The position numbers and the translations under genes were made by a program. This document shows, piece by piece, positions 48,836 through 57,148 of a stretch of 64,000 nucleotides of DNA; the stretch's first letter is position 1, and each line of letters starts with the position of its first letter. The stretch covers positions 1-64,000 of the forward strand of contig NZ_SPQP01000018.1 in the NCBI RefSeq assembly GCF_004571075.1. The letters are read 5' to 3'. This stretch comes from Blastococcus sp. TF02A-35. Lineage in GTDB: Bacteria > Actinomycetota > Actinomycetes > Mycobacteriales > Geodermatophilaceae. Under the pieces are notes generated by a model. The model did not search any database and was not told the DNA's origin. It worked only from the letters and a program-made list of their open reading frames with translations.

Positions 48836-50044
48836 ATGACCGACCCCCGCCGCGATCTCCCGATGCACGAGGCCCAGCACTCGTTCGACGTCGTCCTGCG
48901 GGGGTACGACCGCAGCCAGGTGGCGGAGACGATCGAGCGGCTCGAGGCCGACTTCCGGATCGCCCTGGCCGACCGCGACGCCGCCGTCGCCCGCACCGCC
49001 GACATGGCCGGCCAGCTCTCCGCGCTGCACGGCGAGGTCGAGGCGCTGCGCCGCAAGGCCGCGACCCAGGCCGCGCCGACGTTCGAGAACATCAGCGAGC
49101 GCATCCAGCACATGCTCCAGCTGGCCGAGGAGGAGGCGGCGGAGATCCGCCGCGCCGCCGAGGTCGACGCCATGGCCGTCCGCGAGCAGACCGCCGCCGA
49201 GGAGCGCGCCCTGCTCGAGCGGCACGCCGCCGGTCAGGCCGAGGTCGAGCGGATGCTCGCCGAGGCCCGCCACACCGCCGAGCAGATCGCGCAGAAGGCC
49301 CAGATCCGGGCCGACGAGCTGGTCGCCAAGGCGCAGGAGCGCGTCGCCCGGCTCGACGCCGAGTCCCAGGCCCGCCGCGCCAAGGTCGAGGAGGACTTCG
49401 ACATCGCGCAGCGCGCCCGTCGCGCCGAGGCCGCCCGGGTCGAGGAGGAGCGCGAGCGCGTCTCCACCCAGGCCGCCCGCCAGCGCATCTCGGCCGCCGA
49501 GCAGCACGCCGCGCAGCTCGTCGCCGAGGCCGAGGCCCGCGCCGAGGCCATCCGCGACGTCCGCGACGAGCTCACCTCCCGCCTGGTGCAGGCCCGCCGC
49601 CTGCTGGACGGCCTGCCCGACCTCAGCGACCGCCCGCAGCAGGCTCGCGAGGAGGCCCCGGCCGCCGCGCAGCAGCCCGCCCCGCAGCAGGCCGCGCCGC
49701 AGCAGGCTCCCGCCGAGCCCGCCGCCGCGGCCCAGCCCGCTCCCGCGGCCCAGCCCGCTCCCGCGGCCCAGCCGCCGGCGCAGGTCGCCGGGCCGCAGAC
49801 CGGGCAGCAGCCCGCCGTCCAGGTCACCCGTGGCGAGGGCGAGGCCGCCGCGGCCCGCCAGCCCACCCGGACCGACCCGGCGACGGCGACGTTCCCGGCG
49901 GCCACCCCGCAGCGGCCCGGCGAGCCCTCCACCCGGCAGCTGCCCATGCCGAACCGCCAGGCTGCGACCACCGGCTCGACCGCCGCGTCGCAGGCCGAGA
50001 GCACCCAGGCGATCGAGCAGCCCGTGGGCCAGGGCCGCTCCTGA
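48836..50044 (+). CDS. DivIVA/Scy/FilP-like coiled-coil protein
   Basis: The 402-residue protein starts with the DivIVA-like membrane-curvature motif region (HSFDVVLRGYDRSQVAETIERLEADF), then a long Ala/Glu/Arg coiled coil (about 45-255). A Gln/Pro/Ala-rich tail (about 265-400) follows and is probably disordered. In Streptomyces, scy and filP, which organise polar growth, lie next to the epimerase and thiolase genes (SCO5396-SCO5399 by recollection), matching the position here. A role as a cytoskeletal or polarity scaffold is a reasonable inference. Confidence 0.75.
   Translation: MTDPRRDLPMHEAQHSFDVVLRGYDRSQVAETIERLEADFRIALADRDAAVARTADMAGQLSALHGEVEALRRKAATQAAPTFENISERIQHMLQLAEEEAAEIRRAAEVDAMAVREQTAAEERALLERHAAGQAEVERMLAEARHTAEQIAQKAQIRADELVAKAQERVARLDAESQARRAKVEEDFDIAQRARRAEAARVEEERERVSTQAARQRISAAEQHAAQLVAEAEARAEAIRDVRDELTSRLVQARRLLDGLPDLSDRPQQAREEAPAAAQQPAPQQAAPQQAPAEPAAAAQPAPAAQPAPAAQPPAQVAGPQTGQQPAVQVTRGEGEAAAARQPTRTDPATATFPAATPQRPGEPSTRQLPMPNRQAATTGSTAASQAESTQAIEQPVGQGRS
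49725..49776 (+). repeat. 18-bp tandem repeat within the coiled-coil gene tail
   Basis: Two perfect copies of CCGCGGCCCAGCCCGCTC (49725-49742 and 49743-49760) and a partial third encode AAQPAP units of the Pro/Gln tail. Slippage could vary the tail length between strains. Confidence 0.75.
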
Positions 50045-50073
50045 CCCCCACGCACCACCCGACGACAGCCCGC

Positions 50074-51339
50074 GTGCCTCCGGACCACCCGGTCCGGACG
50101 GCCCGCGGGCTGTCGGTCGTCCTGGGCGTGCTCCTGGCGCTGCTGGTCGCGCTCCCCGCTCCCCCGGCCGCGGCCGAGGAGCCGCGCCCCGGCCTGCTGC
50201 GCATCGCCCACCTCTCCCCCGACACCCCGCGGGTGGACGTCGCGGTGACGCCGGCCGCCGCTCCCGGGCAGGTCCTCACCGACCCCGGCCCCGTCGTGGC
50301 TCCGGCCCTGGGCTACGGCGCCGTGGGCGGCTACCGGGAGCTGCCGCCCGGCGGGTACGCGGTGAGCGTCCGGGCCGCCGGCGGCACCGGCGCCCCGGTC
50401 CTGTCCGCGCGCGTGGACGTGGCTCCGGGCCAGGCCCGCACGGTGGTCGTCGGCGGAGCGTTCGCCGACCTCGCGCTCAGCACCGTGGACGACGACCTCG
50501 GCGCTCCCCCGGCCGGGGCCGCCCGCGTGCGGGTCCTCGCCGCGACGGGGAGCGGCCCCGTCGACGTCGCGGTGGTCGGCGGCCCGGTGCTCGCCTCCGG
50601 CCTCGCGCCGGGTGCCGCCGCGACACCTGTCGACGTACCTGCCGGCCGGTACCGCGTGGCCGCGACCGGGGCACGCGACGAGCCGGCCCTGGAGCTCCAG
50701 GCCGGGTCCGTGGTGACCGCGCTCGTGCTCGACGGCGCCGACGGCACGGTGCTGCGCACCGTGCTGGACGCCGCCGGGCCCTCGGTGCGGCCGGTCGGCG
50801 GTGTGGAGGCCGGCGGGAGATCCCGGACGCCCGCCAGGGGCCTGCGCGGCATCGTCGCCGCGCTCACCGCGGCCGCCGCGCGTGCCGAGGCCCAGCCCGC
50901 GGCCCCGGTGCGCCTCCGCCTGCCCTCCCTCGGTGTCGACGCCGGGCTGGCCGGCGCCGGCCTCGACGCCACCGGCGCGCTCGTCCCGCCGGCGGACCCC
51001 GCGACGGTCGGCTGGTTCACCGGTGGCCCGCGGCCCGGGGAGACCGGCCCCGCTGTCGTGACCGGCCACGTCGACTGGGCCGGGCGCCCCGGGACCCTGC
51101 ACCGGCTCGGCGCGGTGGTCGTCGGCGAGGAGGTCCTGGTGGACCGCGCCGACGGCAGCACCGTCGGCTTCCGGGTCACCGCGGTGGACAGGTACGCCAA
51201 GGCGGCGTTCCCCACCGAGAAGGTCTACTCCCCCACGGCCGGCGCCGAGCTGCGGCTCGTCACCTGCGGCGGCCCGTTCGACCCGGTGGTCGGCAGCTAC
51301 CGCGACAACGTCGTCGTCACCGCGGTGCGGGTGGGCTGA
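50074..51339 (+). CDS. DUF4397 domain fused to class F-type sortase
   Basis: The 421-residue secreted protein has a signal peptide (about 8-35), a DUF4397 domain made of two beta-rich halves (about 40-235), a linker and a sortase domain (about 275-421). The sortase catalytic residues are present: H332 in VTGHVDW, C398 in LRLVTCGG and R410 in SYRDNVVV. Sortases attach proteins to the wall or link pilins. No LPXTG-type substrate is encoded next to it, so the target is unknown. The fusion means the DUF4397 part may position the enzyme. The GTG at 50074 precedes the signal peptide. Confidence 0.87.
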   Translation: MPPDHPVRTARGLSVVLGVLLALLVALPAPPAAAEEPRPGLLRIAHLSPDTPRVDVAVTPAAAPGQVLTDPGPVVAPALGYGAVGGYRELPPGGYAVSVRAAGGTGAPVLSARVDVAPGQARTVVVGGAFADLALSTVDDDLGAPPAGAARVRVLAATGSGPVDVAVVGGPVLASGLAPGAAATPVDVPAGRYRVAATGARDEPALELQAGSVVTALVLDGADGTVLRTVLDAAGPSVRPVGGVEAGGRSRTPARGLRGIVAALTAAAARAEAQPAAPVRLRLPSLGVDAGLAGAGLDATGALVPPADPATVGWFTGGPRPGETGPAVVTGHVDWAGRPGTLHRLGAVVVGEEVLVDRADGSTVGFRVTAVDRYAKAAFPTEKVYSPTAGAELRLVTCGGPFDPVVGSYRDNVVVTAVRVG

Positions 51340-51346
51340 GACGGGC

Positions 51347-51652
51347 TCAGCGCCGGTGGGACCGCGCCCGCCAGCAGGTCGCGTGCCAGTGGCGGCGCCA
51401 GTCCGCCGCGGAGTCGACGTCCCAGGGGTCCAGGTCGGAGTTCCGCGCGTAGGCCGGCCAGGTCACCACGTGCGGCGTGCCCGGCCGGATCTCCTGGTCG
51501 CAGCCCGGGCACCGGTAGGTCTTCCCGGTGGCCGAGCCGGTGAGGGGGCGGACGACCCAGTCGCCGTCGGCGGCCTCCTCGACCGCCTCGACGCGACGAG
51601 CCGGCTCGCGACCCGTAGGTCTCGAGCCGGCTCGTGGACGGCGACGGGGCAC
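51347..51652 (-). CDS. Small zinc-ribbon-like conserved hypothetical protein
   Basis: The 101-residue protein has a CxxC pair (YRCPGCDQEI) and a later HWHATCW pattern, a plausible zinc site. It matches a small actinobacterial family often labelled ATP/GTP-binding protein without evidence. The GTG at 51652 lies 3 bp after the hydroxyacyl-CoA dehydrogenase stop. A hairpin sits inside the first codons, and residues 4-20 are simply its translation, so the effective start is uncertain. It converges on the sortase gene. Confidence 0.65.
   Translation of the reverse strand: MPRRRPRAGSRPTGREPARRVEAVEEAADGDWVVRPLTGSATGKTYRCPGCDQEIRPGTPHVVTWPAYARNSDLDPWDVDSAADWRRHWHATCWRARSHRR
51596..51635 (-). repeat. 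13-bp inverted repeat downstream of hydroxyacyl-CoA dehydrogenase gene
   Basis: Two copies of the self-palindrome CGAGCCGGCTCG (51597-51608 and 51623-51634) pair as a 13-bp stem with a 14-nt loop, 20 bp past the dehydrogenase stop. It looks like a terminator or attenuator but lies inside the next small coding region. Confidence 0.55.
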
Positions 51653-51655
51653 CCG

Positions 51656-53452
51656 TCAGCGGGTGGCGTAGTCCCGGAACCCGCGACCGGTCTTGCGCCC
51701 CAGGTAGCCGGCGGTGACCAGGTGCTCGAGCAGCGGCGCCGGCGCGAAGCCCGGCTCGCGGAACTCGGTGTAGAGCTCGCGCTCGATGGCCAGCGAGACG
51801 TCCAGCCCGACGACGTCGAGCAGCTCGAAGGGCCCCATCGGGTAGCCGCAGCCCACCTTCATGGCGGCGTCGATGTCGTCGGCGGTCGCGTAGTGCGCCT
51901 CGAGCATCTTCACCGCGTCGTTCAGGTACGGGAAGAGCAGCGCGTTGACGATGAAGCCGGCGCGGTCGGTGCAGGAGACCGCGTGCTTCTTCAGCTTCGC
52001 CGAGACCGCGTGGATCGTGGCGGCCACGTCGGGCGCGGTGGAGATCGTGGAGACGACCTCGACCAGCTTCATGACCTGGGCCGGGTTGAAGAAGTGCATG
52101 CCCACGACGTCGGCCGGACGGCCGCTGGCCTTGGCGCACTCGATCACCGGGAGGCTCGAGGTCGTGGTGGCCAGCACCGCGCCGGGCTTGGCGATCTCGC
52201 CGAGGTTGGCGAACAGCGCCTCCTTGACCGGGAGCGACTCGACGACGGCCTCGATGACCAGGTCGCGGTCGGCCAGGTCGTCCAGCGAGGTCGTGCCGGT
52301 GACGCGGCCGAGGATCTCGTCGCGGGCGGCCTCCTCGAGGCGGCCGCGCTGCACCTGCTTCTCCAGCGACTTGGCCAGGGCCTTGTGCACGGCCTCCACC
52401 TTCTCCGCCGCGCGGGCGACGAAGACGACGTCGTAGCCACCCTTGGCGACGACCTCGATGATGCCGGTGGCCATCGTGCCGGAGCCGACGACGCCGACCG
52501 TGCGGACGTCGCGGGCGCCCTCGGCGGCACCGCCCGGGGTGGGCGTCTGCGCATCCGCGACGACCTCGGCCGAGCCCGGCTCGGCGTAGGTGTAGAAGCC
52601 GCGCCCGGACTTCCGGCCCAGCAGGCCCGCGGTCATCATCTGCTTGATGATCGGGCTGGGCGCGTGCAGCCGGTTGCGCGACTGCTTGTACATCGTGTCG
52701 AGGATCTCGTAGGCGGTGTCGATGCCGATGAGGTCCATCAGGGAGAGCGGGCCCATCGGCAGGCCGCAGCCCAGCCGCATGGCGGCGTCGATGTCCTCGC
52801 GGGAGGCGTAGCGGTTCTCGAACATCGAGACGGCGTGGTTGAGGTAGCCGAACAGCAGCGCGTTGGCGATGAAGCCGGCGCGGTCGCCGATGGTCACGTC
52901 GACCTTGCCCAGCCGCTCGGCCAGCGCCTCGACCTCCTCGACCACCGACGGCTCGGTGACGACGGTCTGCACGACCTCGACCAGCTTCATGACCGGGGCC
53001 GGGTTGAAGAAGTGCATGCCGATGACCTTGCTCGGCCGGCCGGTGACGACCGACAGCTCGGTGACCGAGAGGCTCGAGGTGTTGGTCGCCAGGATGGTGT
53101 CCGGCGGGCAGATCTTGTCCAGCTTGGCGAAGAGCTCGGCCTTGAGCTCCATCCGCTCCGGCACGGCCTCGATGACCAGCTCGGCGTTCCCCAGGTCCTC
53201 CAGCGAGGAGGTGAACCGGATGCGCTCGAAGATCGCGTCGCGCTCGGCGGCGTCCAGCTTGCCGCGGGCCACGGCCCGGTCGGTGGACTGCTCGACGTGG
53301 CTGCGGCCACGCGCCAGCGCGTCCTCGTCGACCTCGACGGCGGTGACGGAGAGCCCCGCCCGCGCGAGCACCTCCGCGATGCCGGCACCCATGGTGCCCA
53401 GCCCCACGACGCCGACCTCGTTCAGTTCCCTGGCCACGTTGCCATCTCCCAT
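51656..53452 (-). CDS. Tandem 3-hydroxyacyl-CoA dehydrogenase (3-hydroxybutyryl-CoA dehydrogenase type)
   Basis: The 598-residue product consists of two complete copies of the roughly 285-residue 3-hydroxybutyryl-CoA dehydrogenase. Each half has a Rossmann motif (GLGTMGAGIAEV, then GSGTMATGIIEV), the catalytic His in GMHFFNPAPVMKLVE / GMHFFNPAQVMKLVE, and a C-terminal domain ending GRKSGRGFYTY / GRKTGRGFRDY. In the second copy, GSGTMA shows it may still bind NAD. The layout resembles Streptomyces FadB-type proteins of about 590 residues. It would convert acetoacetyl-CoA to 3-hydroxybutyryl-CoA. The ATG at 53452 precedes the first Rossmann motif; an EMC-type palindrome lies 50 bp upstream. Confidence 0.92.
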   Translation of the reverse strand: MGDGNVARELNEVGVVGLGTMGAGIAEVLARAGLSVTAVEVDEDALARGRSHVEQSTDRAVARGKLDAAERDAIFERIRFTSSLEDLGNAELVIEAVPERMELKAELFAKLDKICPPDTILATNTSSLSVTELSVVTGRPSKVIGMHFFNPAPVMKLVEVVQTVVTEPSVVEEVEALAERLGKVDVTIGDRAGFIANALLFGYLNHAVSMFENRYASREDIDAAMRLGCGLPMGPLSLMDLIGIDTAYEILDTMYKQSRNRLHAPSPIIKQMMTAGLLGRKSGRGFYTYAEPGSAEVVADAQTPTPGGAAEGARDVRTVGVVGSGTMATGIIEVVAKGGYDVVFVARAAEKVEAVHKALAKSLEKQVQRGRLEEAARDEILGRVTGTTSLDDLADRDLVIEAVVESLPVKEALFANLGEIAKPGAVLATTTSSLPVIECAKASGRPADVVGMHFFNPAQVMKLVEVVSTISTAPDVAATIHAVSAKLKKHAVSCTDRAGFIVNALLFPYLNDAVKMLEAHYATADDIDAAMKVGCGYPMGPFELLDVVGLDVSLAIERELYTEFREPGFAPAPLLEHLVTAGYLGRKTGRGFRDYATR

Positions 53453-53502
53453 CGCCGGTGATCGCGGGCAGTCTCTCACCTGCTGTTTCCGGCCGCGCGG
53501 GG

Positions 53503-53518
53503 GCTACCCGCCGGTAAC
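53503..53518. promoter_or_regulatory. Palindromic operator candidate upstream of the hydroxyacyl-CoA dehydrogenase
   Basis: GCTACC-CGCC-GGTAAC (arms with one mismatch) abuts the nucS stop codon and lies 50 bp before the dehydrogenase start. It matches the sites before ccr, ecm and etfB. Confidence 0.6.
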
Positions 53519-54190
53519 TCAGAAGAGGCGCTGGGTGGGGTCGTCGGTGCCCTTGAGGACCGCGTAGTCCACGGTCACGCACTCGATGCCGCGGTCGGTG
53601 GCCAGCACGCGCGCCTGCGGCTTGATCTCCTGCGCGGCGAACACCCCGCGCACCGGCGCGAGCAGCGGGTCCCGGTTGAGCAGCTCCAGGTAGCGGGTCA
53701 GCTGCTCCACGCCGTCGATCTCACCGCGGCGCTTGATCTCCACCGCGACGACCCCACCGTCGGCGTCGCGGCACAGGAGGTCCACCGGACCGATCGCCGT
53801 GGGGTACTCGCGGCGCACCAGCGACCAGCCCGCGCCGAAGGTCTCCACGTGCAGCGCGAGCAGCCGCTGCAGCTCGGCCTCGACGCCGTCCTTCTGCAGG
53901 CCCGGGTCCACCCCGAGCTCGTGGGCGTGGTCGTGCAGCACCTCGTCGATGCTGATGACCAGCTGCTCGCCGGCCTTGTTGGTGACCGTCCAGGTGCCGG
54001 AGCCGTCGGCCAGCTCCTCCTTGAGCGAGCACGGCGGGCTCATCCAGTTCAGCGGCTTGTAGGCCCGGTCGTCGGCGTGCACGGACACCGACCCGTCGGC
54101 CTTGACCAGCAGCAACCGGATCGCCATGGGCAGGTGGGCGGTGAGCCGGCCGATGTAGTCGACCGAGCAGCGGGCGATGACCAGACGCAC
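53519..54190 (-). CDS. nucS: Mismatch-specific endonuclease NucS/EndoMS
   Basis: NucS cuts both strands at mismatches and replaces MutS/MutL in actinobacteria. The 223-residue product has the N-terminal DNA-binding/dimerisation domain ([27 protein letters not shown]) and the nuclease core with D137, E151 and K153 ([13 protein letters not shown]). The extreme C-terminus, PTQRLF, matches a beta-clamp-binding peptide, which fits its coupling to replication. The GTG at 54190 gives the family start VRLVIARC. It lies 66 bp upstream of the dehydrogenase start, and an upstream promoter region of 98 bp separates it from the GAF-EAL gene. Confidence 0.96.
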   Translation of the reverse strand: MRLVIARCSVDYIGRLTAHLPMAIRLLLVKADGSVSVHADDRAYKPLNWMSPPCSLKEELADGSGTWTVTNKAGEQLVISIDEVLHDHAHELGVDPGLQKDGVEAELQRLLALHVETFGAGWSLVRREYPTAIGPVDLLCRDADGGVVAVEIKRRGEIDGVEQLTRYLELLNRDPLLAPVRGVFAAQEIKPQARVLATDRGIECVTVDYAVLKGTDDPTQRLF

Positions 54191-54288
54191 GGGCGCCGAC
54201 GGTACCTGCCCGCCCCGGGGCCCGGCGCCCCGCACTTCCGGAAAGAAAACGGCCCGCAACGTGGTGACCGGCGCCACTACCACCGAGA

Positions 54289-55497
54289 ATGGTGGACGTG
54301 AGCTCTGCGGGGGTCGTGGGCGAGGGGTCGCCCCTCACGGGCGACTGGGTGCACTGGCTCCTGGACGCGGCGCGCGCTCGCCTGGGCATGGAGATCGCGT
54401 GGGTCTCGGTCTTCAGCGAGGGACGGCAGCTGATCACCTCGGCGGTGGGCGACCTGGCGGCCATGAACGTGCACGAGGGCATGAGCGCGCCGCTGGAGGG
54501 CTCGTACTGCGTGCGGGTGCTCAGCGGCCAGCTGCCGCCCGTGGTCACCGGCGCGGGCCGGGACCCGCGCACCCGCGACCTGGACGTCACGGCCGACCTG
54601 AGCATCGGCTCCTACGTGGGCGCGCCGGTCCGGGACGCCGACCAGCGCCCGGTGGGCATGCTCTGCTGCCTGAGCCGCGACCCCGGCACGCACCTGGACT
54701 CGGAGTCGGCGCGGACCGTGGAACTGCTGGCCGACCTCATCAGCGACCACCTGCGCAGCGGGTCGGCCGCGGCCGCGCGCGACCTGGCGGCCAGGAAGGA
54801 GCGGGTGCGCTCGTTCCTCGCCACCGGCGCCGTCGTCACGCACCTCCAGCCGGTGGTGGAGATGGGTACCGGCGCCGTCGTCGGGCACGAGGCGCTCAGC
54901 CGCTTCCCCGGCTGGAAGGGCCCCGACACCGCGGGGCTGTTCAGCGAGGCCGCCGCGGTCGGCCTGGGGGTGGAGCTGGAGGAGGTCTCGGCCCGGACCG
55001 CGCTGGCGGCGGCCCGTCGGCTCCCGGAGGGCCTGACCCTCGCGGTGAACCTCTCCCCCGAGGCGCTCACCTGCGACTCGGTGCTGGACCTGCTCCTCGC
55101 CCACCGGGACTGCGCCCTGGCGGTCGAGATCACCGAGCACAGCCGGATCGACGACTACGACGCGGTGCTCGCGGCCACGGCCCGGCTGCGGCACGAGGGC
55201 ATCGGGGTGGGCGTGGACGACGCAGGTGCCGGCTACGCGAGCCTGCGGCACATCCTGCGGCTGCAGCCCGACGTCATCAAGCTCGACATCGGGCTGGTGA
55301 TGGGGCTGCACACCGACCCCGCGCGCCAGGCGATGACCTCGGCGATGGTCGCCTTCGCCGAGGAGACCGGCGCCCGCCTGGTCGCCGAGGGCGTCGAGGA
55401 GGAGGCCGAGCGGGAGGCGCTGCTCTCCCGCGGGGTCCGGTACGGGCAGGGCTACCTCTTCGGCCGGCCCCGCCCGGCGGCCGACGTCCTGGTCTGA
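54289..55497 (+). CDS. GAF-EAL cyclic-di-GMP phosphodiesterase
   Basis: The 402-residue protein has an N-terminal GAF sensor (about 20-160) and a C-terminal EAL domain (about 175-402). The EAL residues for catalysis are all there: EAL at 201-203, NLSPEAL, EITEH, the [10 protein letters not shown] pair, IKLDIGL, a Glu in VAEGVEEE and the final GQGYLFGRP. The enzyme should therefore be active in c-di-GMP breakdown, controlled by a ligand or redox state of the GAF domain. There is no membrane segment. No GGDEF partner is nearby. Confidence 0.92.
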   Translation: MVDVSSAGVVGEGSPLTGDWVHWLLDAARARLGMEIAWVSVFSEGRQLITSAVGDLAAMNVHEGMSAPLEGSYCVRVLSGQLPPVVTGAGRDPRTRDLDVTADLSIGSYVGAPVRDADQRPVGMLCCLSRDPGTHLDSESARTVELLADLISDHLRSGSAAAARDLAARKERVRSFLATGAVVTHLQPVVEMGTGAVVGHEALSRFPGWKGPDTAGLFSEAAAVGLGVELEEVSARTALAAARRLPEGLTLAVNLSPEALTCDSVLDLLLAHRDCALAVEITEHSRIDDYDAVLAATARLRHEGIGVGVDDAGAGYASLRHILRLQPDVIKLDIGLVMGLHTDPARQAMTSAMVAFAEETGARLVAEGVEEEAEREALLSRGVRYGQGYLFGRPRPAADVLV

Positions 55498-55513
55498 CCC
55501 GGCCCGCGGACGA

Positions 55514-55555
55514 CGACGGGCCCGGACCCCTCGCGCGAGAGGTCCGGGCCCGTCG
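55514..55555. terminator. Bidirectional terminator between GAF-EAL and symporter genes
   Basis: Fifteen-base arms (CGACGGGCCCGGACC and its complement) with a self-pairing CTCGC-GCGAG apex lie 17 bp after the EAL stop and 16 bp after the symporter stop on the other strand. Confidence 0.85.
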
Positions 55556-55570
55556 GGGCGTGCGACGTGC

Positions 55571-56929
55571 TCAGGCGGTCACGGGCTGGCGCAGGTCGGC
55601 GTCGACGCCGCTCTGCTCCTCCACCTTGGCCAGCGGGTCCACCGTCGACGTCGAGTTGTAGCGCTCGACGTCGAGGATGCCCTCGCGCTTGGCGACGATG
55701 GTCGGGACCAGCGCCTGGCCGGCCACGTTCACCGCGGTGCGGCCCATGTCGAGGATCGGGTCGATGGCCAGCAGCAGCCCGACACCGGCCAGCGGGAGGC
55801 CCAGCGTGGACAGCGTGAGGGTCAGCATGACCACCGCGCCGGTGACGCCCGCCGTCGCCGCCGAGCCGATGACCGACACGAGCGCGATGAGCAGGTAGTC
55901 GGTGACCGATAGGTCCACGCCGAAGAACTGGGCCACGAAGATCGCCGCCAGCGCCGGGTAGATCGCGGCGCAGCCGTCCATCTTCGTCGTCGCACCGAGC
56001 GGCACGGCGAACGAGGCGTAGGACCGCGGGACGCCGAGGTTCTGCTCGGTCACCCGCTCGGTCACCGGCAGGGTGCCGATCGAGGAGCGGGAGACGAAGG
56101 CCAGCTGGATGGCCGGCCAGGCGCCGGCGAACCAGCGCAGCGGCGAGAGGCCGTGGGCCTTGAGCAGCACCGGGTAGACGACGAACAGCACCAGGGCCAG
56201 GCCCGCGTAGACAGCGCCGGCGAAGACGCCGAGCGAGCCGAGGGAGTCCCAGCCGTAGCTGGCGACGGCGTTGCCGATCAGGCCGACGGTGCCGACCGGG
56301 GCCAGCAGGATGACCCACCAGAGCACCTTCTGGACGATCGCCAGGGCAGAGCGCACGAAGCCGAGGAACGGCTCGGCGGCCGCGCCGACCTTGAGGACGG
56401 CGACCCCTATGGCGATCGAGATGACGATCAGCTGGAGCACGTTGAACGACAGCCCGACCGAGCCGTCGTCACCGGCGGAGGCCTGCAGGCCGAGGATGTT
56501 GCTCGGGACCAGCCCGGTGAGGAAGTCCCACCAGCCGCCGGTCTTCCCGGGCGGGGTCGCCGCGGCGGCGTCGACCGAGCTGTTGCGGCCGGGCTCGGTG
56601 AGCAGGCCCAGGCCGATGCCGATCGCGACGGCGACCAGCGCGGTGATGCCGAACCACAGCAGCGTCTGGCCGGCCAGGCGGGCGGCGTTGGAGACCTGCT
56701 TGAGGTTGGCGATCGAGACGATGACGGCGGTGACGACCAGCGGCGGCACCAGCGCCTTGAGCAGCGCCACGAAGCTGCTGCCGATGGTCTGGAGGGTGCT
56801 GGTCAGCCAGTTCGGCGAGCCGTCGGCGACGGGGCCGATCTCGCGGGCGACGAGCCCGAGGGCGACGCCGACCACGAGGGCGAGGAGCACCTGCGCCGCG
56901 AAGGGGACGCGGCGGAGACGAGCGAGCAC
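55571..56929 (-). CDS. Dicarboxylate/amino acid:cation symporter (DAACS/SDF family)
   Basis: The 452-residue, eight-helix transporter shows the family landmarks: the serine-rich hairpin SRSSIGTLP, the unwound TM7 motif as KMDG, and TM8 LDMGRTAVNV. In TM8 the Arg matches the residue that binds acidic side chains in GltPh, so glutamate, aspartate or C4-dicarboxylates are likely substrates. The N-terminus is a GTG with only a weak ribosome site. It lies downstream of the ecm terminator and has a 219-bp region upstream with nested inverted repeats. A link to EMC metabolism (malate or succinate uptake) is speculative. Confidence 0.92.
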   Translation of the reverse strand: MLARLRRVPFAAQVLLALVVGVALGLVAREIGPVADGSPNWLTSTLQTIGSSFVALLKALVPPLVVTAVIVSIANLKQVSNAARLAGQTLLWFGITALVAVAIGIGLGLLTEPGRNSSVDAAAATPPGKTGGWWDFLTGLVPSNILGLQASAGDDGSVGLSFNVLQLIVISIAIGVAVLKVGAAAEPFLGFVRSALAIVQKVLWWVILLAPVGTVGLIGNAVASYGWDSLGSLGVFAGAVYAGLALVLFVVYPVLLKAHGLSPLRWFAGAWPAIQLAFVSRSSIGTLPVTERVTEQNLGVPRSYASFAVPLGATTKMDGCAAIYPALAAIFVAQFFGVDLSVTDYLLIALVSVIGSAATAGVTGAVVMLTLTLSTLGLPLAGVGLLLAIDPILDMGRTAVNVAGQALVPTIVAKREGILDVERYNSTSTVDPLAKVEEQSGVDADLRQPVTA

Positions 56930-56941
56930 GGGGGTTTCCGT

Positions 56942-57040
56942 TCTGGGGAGGGGTGGAGGGGCCGGGGGCGTCTCAGCCCCGACAGCGGTCCACCGTGACG
57001 CGGCAGTTGTCGACGATGCGACGCCGCGTCAGTCCCCAGA
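56942..57040 (-). repeat. Nested inverted repeats in the symporter leader
   Basis: Outer arms TCTGGGGA (56942-56949) and TCCCCAGA (57033-57040) enclose inner arms TGACGCGGC (56996-57004) and GCCGCGTCA (57023-57031). If transcribed they could fold as a long leader structure just before the symporter GTG. No known RNA class was recognised. Confidence 0.4.
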
Positions 57041-57111
57041 TGTTCTGCACGCGTAGGTCAGTGCGTGGGCCCCTCCCGGCATTCCGGGTGTGCCCGGGTT
57101 CACCCGGTCGG

Positions 57112-57141
57112 GTGCGGGGGCGCCGGGCGGCGCCCCCGCAC
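57112..57141 (-). terminator. Terminator after ecm
   Basis: Perfect 13-base arms (GTGCGGGGGCGCC) around a GGGC loop lie 7 bp after the ecm stop on the minus strand, so ecm is not normally co-transcribed with the symporter. Confidence 0.85.
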
Positions 57142-57148
57142 GACCGGG

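Noticed and set aside
49725-49776. Possible CRISPR or satellite repeat
   Set aside because: The 18-bp units are in frame, without spacers, and encode AAQPAP repeats of a protein tail.
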